Shown piece by piece: positions 5,790 to 11,516 of a stretch of 11,516 nt of DNA (within the stretch, counting starts at the first letter, position 1; each line of letters starts with the position of its first letter). The notes beneath the pieces were generated by a model. That model saw only the letters and a program-made list of their open reading frames with translations. It was not told where the DNA came from and did not search any database. Location of the stretch: the NCBI GenBank assembly GCA_000416085.1, contig KE356579.1, positions 2,406,488 to 2,418,003 of the forward strand. The letters run 5' to 3'. A program made the position numbers and the translations under genes. This DNA is from a halophilic archaeon J07HX64. Lineage in GTDB: Archaea; Halobacteriota; Halobacteria; Halobacteriales; Haloarculaceae.

Positions 5790-7835
5790 ATGACGACACC
5801 ACCCGACACCGAGCGCGACCCCGTCACCGACACACTACACGGTGAGGAGTTCACCGACCCCTACCGGTGGCTGGAGGGGGACACCGACGCCGTCAGGGAC
5901 TGGGAGCGAGAGCAAAACGAGTACACCGACAGCATCGTCGACACCGGGCGCCGGGAGTCGCTGGAACCCGACTTCGAGGCTGTCGGCAGACTGGAGACGT
6001 ACGCCCTGCCGACGGTGCGGGGTGGGCGGTACTTCCAGCGCATCGAGGCGGCCGACGCCGAACAGGCGGCGCTAACCGTCCGGGGGTCGGTCGACGACGA
6101 CCCGCGAACACTGCTCTCGCCGGCGGCGTTCGACGAGACCACCAGCCTCCAGTGGTTCACCCCCGGTCCGGACGGCGAGCGACTCCTCTACGGGCTGACC
6201 GACTCCGGCACCGAACAGTACGATCTCGAGGTGTTCGATGTCGACTCGGAGACGGTCGTCGACTCTATCGAGGGTGTCGGCCGGTCAAGCCCCGACGCGG
6301 TTGCCTGGCTCGACAGCGGGTTCTACTACATGAACACAGGGACCGCAGACGCGGGCAACCAGCTCGACAAGCAGTTGCGATACCACGAGGTGGGCGGCGA
6401 GGACCGGCTGGTCACCGACGACATCCCGTCGGAGCAGTGGCCCGCCGTCCAGGTCGACCGCGACTCCGGACTGGTGGTGCTGGCGCTCGGTGAACTCGCA
6501 GCGGAGACGGAGCTGTACGCCCTCGAGGACGGGGTGCTCGAACCGGTCGTGACCGGTGTCGACGCGGCGTTCGACCCGCTCGTGGCGAACGGCCGGGTGT
6601 ACGTCCGGACGGACCACAACGCACCGCGGGGTGCTGTGCTGGCTGCCGATGTCGACACGTTCCCGGATATCGACGGTCCCGGTGGGTTCGAGAAGCTGAT
6701 ACCCGAGAGCGATGACGTGCTCGCGGAGGTCGAGTCAACCGGCGGGGGTATCGCCGTCCACCGCATCCGGGAGGCCCGCTCAGTTGTCTCGCTCCACCGC
6801 GCCGACGGCCGCCTCCGACACGAACTCACCCTGCCGGAGTTCGCCGGAATCCCGCGGGGTGGGCTCGCAGGAGCAGCCGACGCCACCAACCTGTTCGTCC
6901 ATCTCACGGGGCTCGACCGACCGACGAGTGTCGTCCACGCCGAAACCGGTGCCGATGCAACGGCCGAGGACTGGCGGGTCCATCAGCGGCCGAACCTGCC
7001 TGCGGAGTTCGATCCAACGGCCGGGCTCGACCTGACCGTCGAGCGTCACCGGGTCGACTCGACCGACGGCGCGACGGTTCCGGTGTACGTGGTTCACCGT
7101 GCGGATATCGACCCCGACGGCGACGCCCCTGCCGTGCTGTACGGGTACGGCGGGTTCCGGATCCCGATGCTCCCGAGCACGGACCCGTTCCGGTTGCCGT
7201 TTCTCGCCGACGGCGGTGTGTTCGCGCTTGCCTGTCTCCGGGGCGGGTTCGAGTTTGGCGAGGAGTGGCACGAGGACGGCGCCCGCGGGCAGAAAGAGCA
7301 CACCTTCGACGACTTCGAGGCGGCGGCACGCACACTCGTCGCGGAGGGGTACACCAGCCACGACCGGCTCGCGGCGATCGGCGGGAGCAACGGGGGGCTG
7401 ACCGTCGGTGCCGCCATCACCCGTGAACCGGAGCTGTTCGGTGCGGCCGTCTCGGTGGTCCCGTTGCTGGATATGCTCCGTTTCCACGAGTTCCTGCTCG
7501 GGGAAGCCTGGACCGGCGAGTACGGCTCACCCGACGACCCCGAGGCGTTCGGGTGGCTCCGGTCGTACTCACCGTACCACAACGTCGAGCAGCGACCGTA
7601 CCCGGCGACACTGTTCACCACCGCGGCCGGTGACACACGGGTCCACCCGGCACACGCCCGGAAGATGACCGCCCGACTGCAGCACGCGACGACCGGTGCG
7701 GAGCCGGTCTGTTACCGCTCTGTCGACGAGGCGGGCCACGGCGTCGGAACCCCCACCTCGCTCCGGATACAACAGCAACTCGACAGGTGGGCGTTCGTCT
7801 ACGAGACCCTCGATATCCAGCGTGGGGCCGAGTAG
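5790..7835 (+). CDS. prolyl oligopeptidase (S9A family)
   Basis: This 681-residue cytoplasmic serine peptidase of the prolyl oligopeptidase family cuts short peptides after proline. The N-terminus is typical (DPYRWLEGD, about 23-31), a seven-bladed propeller covers about 70-400, and the alpha/beta-hydrolase domain makes up the C-terminal third. Seen are YGYGGF (451-456, with the oxyanion-hole tyrosine), the RGGFEFGEEWH region, the nucleophile in GGSNGG (Ser533), Asp615 in AAGDTRVHP, and His650 in DEAGHG: a complete catalytic triad. There is no signal peptide, and the length is close to the usual size of about 700. ATG 5790 is chosen; the frame extends upstream to 5742, but those 16 codons do not look like coding sequence. 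It follows the ATP-grasp gene by 72 bp on the same strand. No ribosome site is evident. Family assignment is firm; natural peptide substrates are unknown. Confidence 0.94.
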   Translation: MTTPPDTERDPVTDTLHGEEFTDPYRWLEGDTDAVRDWEREQNEYTDSIVDTGRRESLEPDFEAVGRLETYALPTVRGGRYFQRIEAADAEQAALTVRGSVDDDPRTLLSPAAFDETTSLQWFTPGPDGERLLYGLTDSGTEQYDLEVFDVDSETVVDSIEGVGRSSPDAVAWLDSGFYYMNTGTADAGNQLDKQLRYHEVGGEDRLVTDDIPSEQWPAVQVDRDSGLVVLALGELAAETELYALEDGVLEPVVTGVDAAFDPLVANGRVYVRTDHNAPRGAVLAADVDTFPDIDGPGGFEKLIPESDDVLAEVESTGGGIAVHRIREARSVVSLHRADGRLRHELTLPEFAGIPRGGLAGAADATNLFVHLTGLDRPTSVVHAETGADATAEDWRVHQRPNLPAEFDPTAGLDLTVERHRVDSTDGATVPVYVVHRADIDPDGDAPAVLYGYGGFRIPMLPSTDPFRLPFLADGGVFALACLRGGFEFGEEWHEDGARGQKEHTFDDFEAAARTLVAEGYTSHDRLAAIGGSNGGLTVGAAITREPELFGAAVSVVPLLDMLRFHEFLLGEAWTGEYGSPDDPEAFGWLRSYSPYHNVEQRPYPATLFTTAAGDTRVHPAHARKMTARLQHATTGAEPVCYRSVDEAGHGVGTPTSLRIQQQLDRWAFVYETLDIQRGAE

Positions 7836-7937
7836 TTACAGACCACAGAGTGTGTCGTATAAGAACTCTTACGCTCTGTTTGCTCACGTCTTGGCAGGAG
7901 TCCTGTGTAAGATACAGGGCGCGTATCGGCCTCACAG

Positions 7938-7949
7938 AAAAAAGCGGTT
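7938..7949 (-). terminator. oligo-T terminator after the small minus-strand gene
   Basis: On the - strand a run of six T (7943-7938) follows the TAG of the 63-residue gene after only 6 nt. Archaeal RNA polymerase commonly terminates at such T-tracts without needing a hairpin. The run is unusual in this G+C-rich window and supports the reality of the small gene. Confidence 0.45.
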
Positions 7950-8141
7950 CTAAGGATTTACATTTTGAGCGCGTCCCTGGCCCTCGCATTGGCCACAGTA
8001 GGACTGTTTCAGTGTTGCCGGATCATCTACTTCCTTTATATCCGAGAAGTTATTGTCTTTTTGATACTGTCTCGAGTGCCCACAGAACTCGTCCTCTATG
8101 GCGTGCCAGTCGTGCTCGGGGCTTTTTCTGCCTACTTTCAT
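7950..8141 (-). CDS. 63-residue protein, possible zinc-binding, unknown function
   Basis: ATG at 8139-8141 (- strand) opens a 63-residue frame ending in TAG 7950-7952. AGGTG 9 nt upstream supports this start over the GTG at 8153. The product has two small Cys/His clusters, FCGHS (Cys20, His22) and YCGQC (Cys49, Cys52), spaced as a four-ligand zinc knuckle or ribbon could be. An acidic, Trp-containing stretch HDWHAIEDEF precedes the first cluster. I do not recognise the family. In favour are the TATA-like element upstream, the T-run just after the stop, and a plausible protein composition. Against are its short length and its codon use, which is more A/T-rich than its neighbours. The first cluster lacks a second Cys (Ser23 occupies the place), so it might be a degenerating zinc ribbon. 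Confidence 0.5.
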   Translation of the reverse strand: MKVGRKSPEHDWHAIEDEFCGHSRQYQKDNNFSDIKEVDDPATLKQSYCGQCEGQGRAQNVNP

Positions 8142-8180
8142 TGATTGTAACACCTATTCTCATCCATTGTGGGCATCTTC

Positions 8181-8189
8181 ATTTAATCT
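8181..8189 (-). promoter_or_regulatory. TATA-like element for the 63-residue gene
   Basis: On the - strand the sequence reads AGATTAAAT, centred about 43 nt before the ATG at 8141. A transcript would start near 8158 and carry the AGGTG ribosome site (8151-8155) in a short leader. The spacing is right for a haloarchaeal promoter. Confidence 0.4.
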
Positions 8190-8206
8190 TGGGTAGCACT
8201 GAGCGT

Positions 8207-8224
8207 AAGTAGTCACGTCTACTT
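8207..8224. repeat. inverted repeat AAGTAG/CTACTT
   Basis: AAGTAG (8207-8212) and CTACTT (8219-8224) are exact reverse complements around TCACGT. A second, overlapping pair AGTCA (8211-8215)/TGACT (8224-8228) shares bases with the first, so the two stems exclude each other. It lies about 20 bp upstream of the TATA-like element of the 63-residue gene and could be a regulator site. Confidence 0.35.
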
Positions 8225-8315
8225 GACTGGTAGGTTCGTATCAACCGGTCTCATACCGAAAACACCCTCTGTATCTTGCACTGCTCTCTGTAATCGTATA
8301 GCTCCCGATACTTCC

Positions 8316-8337
8316 CACCCCGAGTTGCACCGGGGTG
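8316..8337. promoter_or_regulatory. inverted repeat upstream of the monooxygenase promoter
   Basis: CACCCCG (8316-8322) and CGGGGTG (8331-8337) pair exactly across 8 nt. The element ends 15 bp before the T-rich TATA candidate of the monooxygenase gene, a common place for an archaeal activator or repressor site. It could also be a stray hairpin; no T-run follows it directly. Confidence 0.4.
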
Positions 8338-8350
8338 AATTATCCGTGGC

Positions 8351-8362
8351 CGTTTTTATCAT
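8351..8362 (+). promoter_or_regulatory. TATA candidate for the monooxygenase gene
   Basis: CGTTTTTATCAT matches the T/A-rich haloarchaeal TATA pattern and is the best candidate before the gene. It predicts transcription from about 8380, giving a leader of about 60 nt to ATG 8443. Confidence 0.45.
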
Positions 8363-8442
8363 ACGCTACATGTGGGTAGACCCGTGTCCCTGTGACCCGA
8401 CCGCTCCGGGTAGCATATGACCGTGGGGTACTAGCCCCGGAT

Positions 8443-9792
8443 ATGGACGAACGGTTGCGTCTGAATCTCTTTACGATGAGTTCGGTCGAGCACGTCACGG
8501 TCGGGTCGTGGCGCTACCCCGGCGATCAGTCGGCCCGGTATCGGGACCGGGAGTACTGGACCGACGTGGCCCGGACCGCCGAGCGGGGTGGGTTCGACGC
8601 GGTCTTCTTCGCCGACGTCCGGGGCATCTACGATGTCTACGACGACTCCCGGGACCCCGCCATCGAGCGCGCCGTCCAGACGCCATCGAACGACCCCGCC
8701 TATCTGATCCCGGCGATGGCGGAGGTTACCGACGAACTCGGGTTCGCGGTCACGAAGTCCACCTCGTACAACCACCCCTACCAGTTGGCTCGCGAGTTCT
8801 CGACACTCGACCATCTCACCGACGGTCGGGTCGCGTTCAACATCGTCACCTCGTATCTGGAGTCGGCGGCGGCCAATCTGGGGCTGACAGAGCGCATCGA
8901 CCACGACGAGCGCTACGACCGGGCCGAGGAGTTCATGGAGGTGTGTTACGCGCTCTGGGAGGACTCCTGGGCCGACGACGCGGTCGAACGGGACCCCGAG
9001 ACCGGCCGATTTACCGACCCCGCGAAGGTCACCGCTATCGACCACGAGGGCGAGTACTTCGACGTACCGGGACCGCACGGCTGTGAGCCCTCGCCACAGC
9101 GCACACCCCTGCTCTACCAGGCGGGTTCTTCCGACCGGGGCCGCGAGTTCGCCGCCCGTCACGCCGAGGCGGTGTTTCTCAGCCAGCCAAACGAGTCTGC
9201 GATCCGGGAGTACATAACGGACCTCGAACACCGGCTCGACGCGCACGGCCGGTCCCCCGACAGTGTCGCCTTCTTCCCCGGACTCGTGCCGGTGGTGGGT
9301 GAGACGGAGGCGCTCGCACAGGCAAAGTACGAGAGCTATCTCGATGCGATCGACGTCGAGGGGGTGCTCGCACTGCTCTCCGGGTTCGTCGACATGGACC
9401 TCTCGGAGCTGGAGCCGGACCAGCCGCTCGAACACATCGAAACCGAGGCGATTCAGGGGGTTGTAAACGCCTTTACGACGAACGACGACCGTGACTGGAC
9501 CGTCCGCGAGATGGCGGAGTTCGCCGGACTCGGCACGACATCGCCGGTGGTCGTCGGCACACCCGAGGATGTCGCCGACACGTTCGAGCACTGGTACAGC
9601 GACCTCGGTGTCGACGGCATCAACGTGAAGGAGGTCGTCCGCCCCGACACGCTCCGGGACTTCGTCGACCTCGTTGTTCCCGAACTCCGTGACCGCGGTG
9701 TGCTGGCCGACCCCGAGGGCGGAACACTCCGGGAACGGACCGCCGGACAGCGGGGACTGCCCGCCGGACACCCGGGACAGACCGGGTCGTAG
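8443..9792 (+). CDS. FMN-dependent monooxygenase, NtaA/SnaA/DszA family
   Basis: This 449-residue member of the luciferase-like, flavin-dependent monooxygenase superfamily belongs to the branch that includes nitrilotriacetate monooxygenase component A and desulfurisation enzymes. Such proteins use reduced FMN, supplied by a separate reductase, and O2 to oxidise small organic substrates. Seen are the family start RLRLNLF (5-10) and SWRYPGDQS, then FDAVFFADVRG (51-61), the PYQLAREFSTLDHLTDGRVAFNIVTS block around 112-137, and QAGSSDRGREFAARHAEAVF at 226-245. The length is normal. ATG 8443 is chosen because the family begins there; an in-frame GTG at 8392 would add 17 residues that resemble nothing in the family. 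No flavin reductase, transporter or degradation gene is adjacent, so the substrate cannot be inferred. It is probably transcribed alone. Confidence 0.9.
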   Translation: MDERLRLNLFTMSSVEHVTVGSWRYPGDQSARYRDREYWTDVARTAERGGFDAVFFADVRGIYDVYDDSRDPAIERAVQTPSNDPAYLIPAMAEVTDELGFAVTKSTSYNHPYQLAREFSTLDHLTDGRVAFNIVTSYLESAAANLGLTERIDHDERYDRAEEFMEVCYALWEDSWADDAVERDPETGRFTDPAKVTAIDHEGEYFDVPGPHGCEPSPQRTPLLYQAGSSDRGREFAARHAEAVFLSQPNESAIREYITDLEHRLDAHGRSPDSVAFFPGLVPVVGETEALAQAKYESYLDAIDVEGVLALLSGFVDMDLSELEPDQPLEHIETEAIQGVVNAFTTNDDRDWTVREMAEFAGLGTTSPVVVGTPEDVADTFEHWYSDLGVDGINVKEVVRPDTLRDFVDLVVPELRDRGVLADPEGGTLRERTAGQRGLPAGHPGQTGS

Positions 9793-9813
9793 CTCGCCCG
9801 GCCCGGCTCTTGC

Positions 9814-9831
9814 GGGCGGTTCGGACCGCCC
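9814..9831. terminator. strong hairpin between convergent genes
   Basis: GGGCGGT (9814-9820) and ACCGCCC (9825-9831) form a perfect 7-bp G/C-rich stem with the 4-nt loop TCGG. It sits 22 nt after the monooxygenase stop and 84 nt from the end of the convergent methyltransferase gene. No clear T-run follows on either strand, so it may protect 3' ends of transcripts rather than terminate them. Confidence 0.5.
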
Positions 9832-9915
9832 ATTCTGGCAGAGTTTGCCCTGGCTGGTTCGTTGCTGTACTGTATCGATCAGTCCGCAGGAGAGTGTTCG
9901 AGTCGGAGCCGAGAG

Positions 9916-10512
9916 TCAGGCGCGTCGGGCGAAGACGAACTCGGTGCTGCTCCCGAGCGGGTCGGTTGCCGTCGCCGTCTCCAGGTCCTCGAACCCGGCC
10001 TCCCGGAGTGACGCGAGTGTCCGTTCCCGGCCGGGTGTCGAGAAGAACATCCGGCCGCCCATCCAGCCGCGGCGGACAGTCTCGAACCGGCCGCCGGGCA
10101 GGGTCATCAGGGCGACACCGCCCGACCGGAGCACACGGGCGAACTCCTCGTAGACGGCCGAGTGTTCCTCGCGGGGGACGTGGAAGACGGCGTGGTAAGC
10201 GGTGAGTCCGTCGAACCGGTCGGCACCGACGGGGAGTGCCGACATATCACCCTGCAGGAGACGAGCGCCGGGCACCTCCTCGGTGGCGAGTTCCAGCCCA
10301 CGACCGGAGATGTCGAGACCGACACTCCCGGCCGGGAGATTCGCTAGCGTCCGGGCCCCGTCACCACAGCCGATGTCGAGCACGTCCGGGTCCGACGGAA
10401 GATCCGCGAGCAGGTCGTCGATGAGCGCCGCATCGGAGCCGTCGGCATCCCGGCGTCTCGCGTAGGTCTCGGCGACGTCGTCCCAGGCGGTCCGCAGTTC
10501 CGTTCTGTTCAT
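9916..10512 (-). CDS. class I SAM-dependent methyltransferase
   Basis: This 198-residue single-domain protein transfers a methyl group from S-adenosylmethionine. Motif I VLDIGCGDG spans 44-52. The acidic end of strand 2 appears in VGLDIS (64-69). LLQGDMSALPVGADRFDGLTAYHAVFHV (85-112) covers motifs II-III, and VLRSGGVALMTLPG (127-140) is the motif before strand 5. This is the Methyltransf_11 (UbiE/BioC-like) layout, so the acceptor is probably a small molecule or lipid, not DNA: there is no DPPY-type or PCQ motif. The start is ATG 10510-10512. No ribosome site or TATA box is visible just upstream, and the GIY-YIG gene ends 53 bp before it on the same strand, so co-transcription is likely. The substrate is unknown. 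Confidence 0.88.
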   Translation of the reverse strand: MNRTELRTAWDDVAETYARRRDADGSDAALIDDLLADLPSDPDVLDIGCGDGARTLANLPAGSVGLDISGRGLELATEEVPGARLLQGDMSALPVGADRFDGLTAYHAVFHVPREEHSAVYEEFARVLRSGGVALMTLPGGRFETVRRGWMGGRMFFSTPGRERTLASLREAGFEDLETATATDPLGSSTEFVFARRA

Positions 10513-10565
10513 ACAGATGGGAGGGCCGGAAGCAACATGACTGTTCGGGTCCCCGTTCGAACCGT

Positions 10566-10853
10566 TCAGTCTCCGGGGTCGAACACGACGGCAACCCGTT
10601 GTTCGGAGTCGGGAACAAGACGTTCCTTTCCCGCTCTGGAGCGCTGTTTCAGCTCCCACTCTCGGCTCATCGCGGCGCTCTTCGAGGGCCAGTACTCGAC
10701 GTACCTGACGGTGACGGGGGTCCGACCACGGGTGTACTTCGCGCCGTTGCCGGCGTTGTGCTCCGCGAGTCGCCTGGTGAGGTCTGTGGTGTAACCGATG
10801 TAGAACGACCCCCGGTCGTCGCTGCACTCGAGGAGATAGACACAGTGACCCAT
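10566..10853 (-). CDS. single-domain GIY-YIG nuclease-family protein (UPF0213/YhbQ-like)
   Basis: This 95-residue protein is almost entirely a GIY-YIG fold. The signature is VYLLEC (5-10) with FYIGYT (17-22). [10 protein letters not shown] (24-33) supplies the conserved Arg and His-Asn, GAKYTRGR (37-44) the Lys-Tyr-Thr-Arg turn, and REWELKQ (64-70) the metal-binding Glu. All expected active-site positions are present. The family (YhbQ and relatives) is linked to DNA structure cleavage or repair, but its cellular role is not settled. The length fits stand-alone members. The start is ATG 10851-10853; a weak T/A stretch at 10881-10887 might be its TATA box with a very short leader. It is followed by the methyltransferase gene on the same strand. 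Confidence 0.9.
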   Translation of the reverse strand: MGHCVYLLECSDDRGSFYIGYTTDLTRRLAEHNAGNGAKYTRGRTPVTVRYVEYWPSKSAAMSREWELKQRSRAGKERLVPDSEQRVAVVFDPGD

Positions 10854-10906
10854 CTGGTCTGATGGTACGGTCCACCTGCGTGTAAGTCTGGCCTCTCCCT
10901 CTGGCT

Positions 10907-10976
10907 GTCACAGTCGGCGGAACCACCGTCCAGTCTGCCCAGTCACAGTCAGCGGAAACACCCTCCAGTCTGCCCA
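10907..10976. repeat. 35-bp tandem duplication
   Basis: Two adjacent units, 10907-10941 and 10942-10976, match at 32 of 35 positions; both begin GTCACAGTC and end CCAGTCTGCCCA. There are only two copies and no spacer. They lie in the 218-bp non-coding gap between the GIY-YIG gene and the PH-like membrane protein gene, upstream of the former and downstream of the latter (both on the - strand). The rest of that gap (10854-11071) shows a 5-bp stem GTCAG/CTGAC at 11001-11017 and nothing else I can call. Confidence 0.8.
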
Positions 10977-11071
10977 GACGTTCGGGGACCCGGTGACACG
11001 GTCAGTGTAACTCTGACGGGGTGCGCCCGCCGAACACCGCACCTGGTCGGGTACTGCGGTGGACGGTTGCC

Positions 11072-11516
11072 CTACCGCCCACCGCGGGACCGGATCAACT
11101 CGGCGACGCGTTCCGGGTCGGGCACGAGCGCGATGGAAGACCGCGGCTCCCGGTTGTCGAGAGCGTCCTCGGGGGGACTGTCGAAACGTTCGAACGAGAC
11201 TGTCCCGGTGTCGTCGTACAACGGACCTCCGAACGTTCCGGTTTCGACCGAGATATCGCGGATAGAGTCGTACGGAACTGCCCACTGTGGCTCCCCGAGG
11301 CTGCTATCGTATGCCACTACCATCTCATCGTGGAACCGGTACTCGACTCCGCCGAGCGCGAGTCTCATGTGGAGGATACTCACCAGCAGGAGCACCGCGA
11401 ACAGGCCGAGTAGGAGACTGCTGATGAACAGAAACAAGACGTCTCCACTGAGCAGACCGAGCAACGAGATCAGGAACAGGAACGCCAGGAAGAGGCGAAA
11501 ATTGAGTCCAGTGTCG
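11072..11516 (-). CDS. membrane-anchored PH-like-domain protein (5' end beyond window)
   Basis: The frame is open from the right edge to its stop at 11072-11074 and gives about 147 visible residues. There are two adjacent hydrophobic segments, the first around FRLFLAFLFLISLLGLLS and the second LFLFISSLLLGLFAVLLLVSIL. A soluble beta-rich part follows: VEYRFHDEMVVAYDS, WAVPYDSIRDISVET, DDTGTVSFERF and SSIALVPDPERVAELI. This order (membrane hairpin, then short beta strands and a closing helix after VPDPE) resembles the bacterial/archaeal PH domains of the YdbS/YdbT (DUF304-like) type, which sit on the cytoplasmic face of the membrane. The role in archaea is unknown. The start codon is not in the window; a TTG at 11464 inside the hydrophobic part is an unlikely start because the hydrophobic sequence continues upstream of it. 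Confidence 0.72.
   Translation of the reverse strand, partial: DTGLNFRLFLAFLFLISLLGLLSGDVLFLFISSLLLGLFAVLLLVSILHMRLALGGVEYRFHDEMVVAYDSSLGEPQWAVPYDSIRDISVETGTFGGPLYDDTGTVSFERFDSPPEDALDNREPRSSIALVPDPERVAELIRSRGGR

Larger units (their letters stand above)
7836..8442. other. A+T-richer intergenic island
   Basis: This 607-bp gap between the peptidase and monooxygenase genes has visibly lower G+C than the rest, roughly half by eye in 7940-8240, and includes T- and A-runs that are rare elsewhere in the window. It holds one likely small gene on the - strand (7950-8141), its promoter and oligo-T terminator, and inverted repeats at 8207-8224 and 8316-8337. No transposase remnant, tRNA or att-like repeat pair was found. 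The + strand frames across it lack haloarchaeal protein character. Recent acquisition, or a decayed mobile segment, would explain the base shift. Confidence 0.5.

Noticed and set aside
7860..7871. TAAGA/TCTTA hairpin after the peptidase gene as a terminator
   Set aside because: The stem is only 5 A/T-rich pairs with a 2-nt loop, sterically poor, and no T-run follows.
8223..8420. A + strand 65-codon frame in the A/T-richer island
   Set aside because: It starts with TTG without a ribosome site, crosses the inverted repeat and the monooxygenase TATA element, and its product has no acidic or domain character.
8421..8440. GGGG-TACTAG-CCCC stem just before ATG 8443
   Set aside because: Only four pairs are continuous; extending the stem needs bulges, so it is too weak to list as a control element.
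8431..9771. A long open frame on the - strand opposite the monooxygenase
   Set aside because: It is antisense shadow sequence with no family features; the + strand product matches a known family end to end.
9916..10853. Methyltransferase plus GIY-YIG nuclease as a restriction-modification pair
   Set aside because: The methyltransferase has the small-molecule class I layout with no DNA-methyltransferase motif IV, and the GIY-YIG protein is the short YhbQ-like form without a DNA-recognition domain.
10513..10926. N-terminal extension of the methyltransferase frame
   Set aside because: The frame stays open but runs antiparallel-phase through the GIY-YIG gene and encodes Arg-rich shadow sequence; ATG 10512 precedes the natural fold start.
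10907..10976. 35-bp repeat as the edge of a CRISPR array
   Set aside because: There are only two copies, directly abutting with no spacer, and no cas gene nearby.

Overview
The window is about 11.5 kb of G+C-rich DNA that reads as the chromosome of a haloarchaeon (class Halobacteria). The evidence is strongly acidic proteins (many Asp/Glu, few Lys), heavy use of GAC/GAG/GTC codons, GTG starts, and AGGTG-type ribosome sites or no ribosome site at all. No genus can be named from sequence alone. No rRNA, tRNA, CRISPR array or intact insertion sequence is seen.

Layout, left to right. (1) The end of a MoaB/CinA-type molybdopterin-binding-domain protein runs off the left edge on the + strand. It overlaps by 4 nt a small membrane-protein gene that is broken by a one-base frameshift (662-1235). 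(2) On the - strand, a 98-residue three-helix membrane protein of unknown function (1209-1505) lies downstream of a large Cu+-type P1B ATPase, CopA (1600-4284), which has two N-terminal metal-binding domains. (3) Divergent from copA on the + strand is an ATP-grasp ligase-like gene with a second one-base frameshift near its C-terminus (4468-5717), followed by a complete S9A prolyl oligopeptidase (5790-7835). (4) A roughly 600 bp, visibly A+T-richer island (7836-8442) holds one likely small gene on the - strand: 63 residues, possible zinc binding, with its own TATA-like element and an oligo-T terminator. It also contains several inverted repeats. (5) Then come an NtaA/SnaA/DszA-type flavin-dependent monooxygenase (+, 8443-9792), a hairpin between convergent genes, a small class-I SAM methyltransferase (-, 9916-10512), a one-domain GIY-YIG protein (-, 10566-10853), an intergenic stretch with a 35-bp tandem duplication, and a membrane-anchored PH-like-domain protein cut by the right edge (-, 11072-11516).

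This is mostly ordinary housekeeping and accessory chromosome rather than one dedicated system. The only clear functional unit is copper export by CopA. Its regulator and a separate copper chaperone, often found beside copA in haloarchaea, are not in the window. The ATP-grasp/prolyl oligopeptidase pair could form a tandem unit, but a joint role is only inference. The two frameshifts are both single-base indels next to short runs of the same base, so sequencing or assembly error must be excluded before either gene is called broken.
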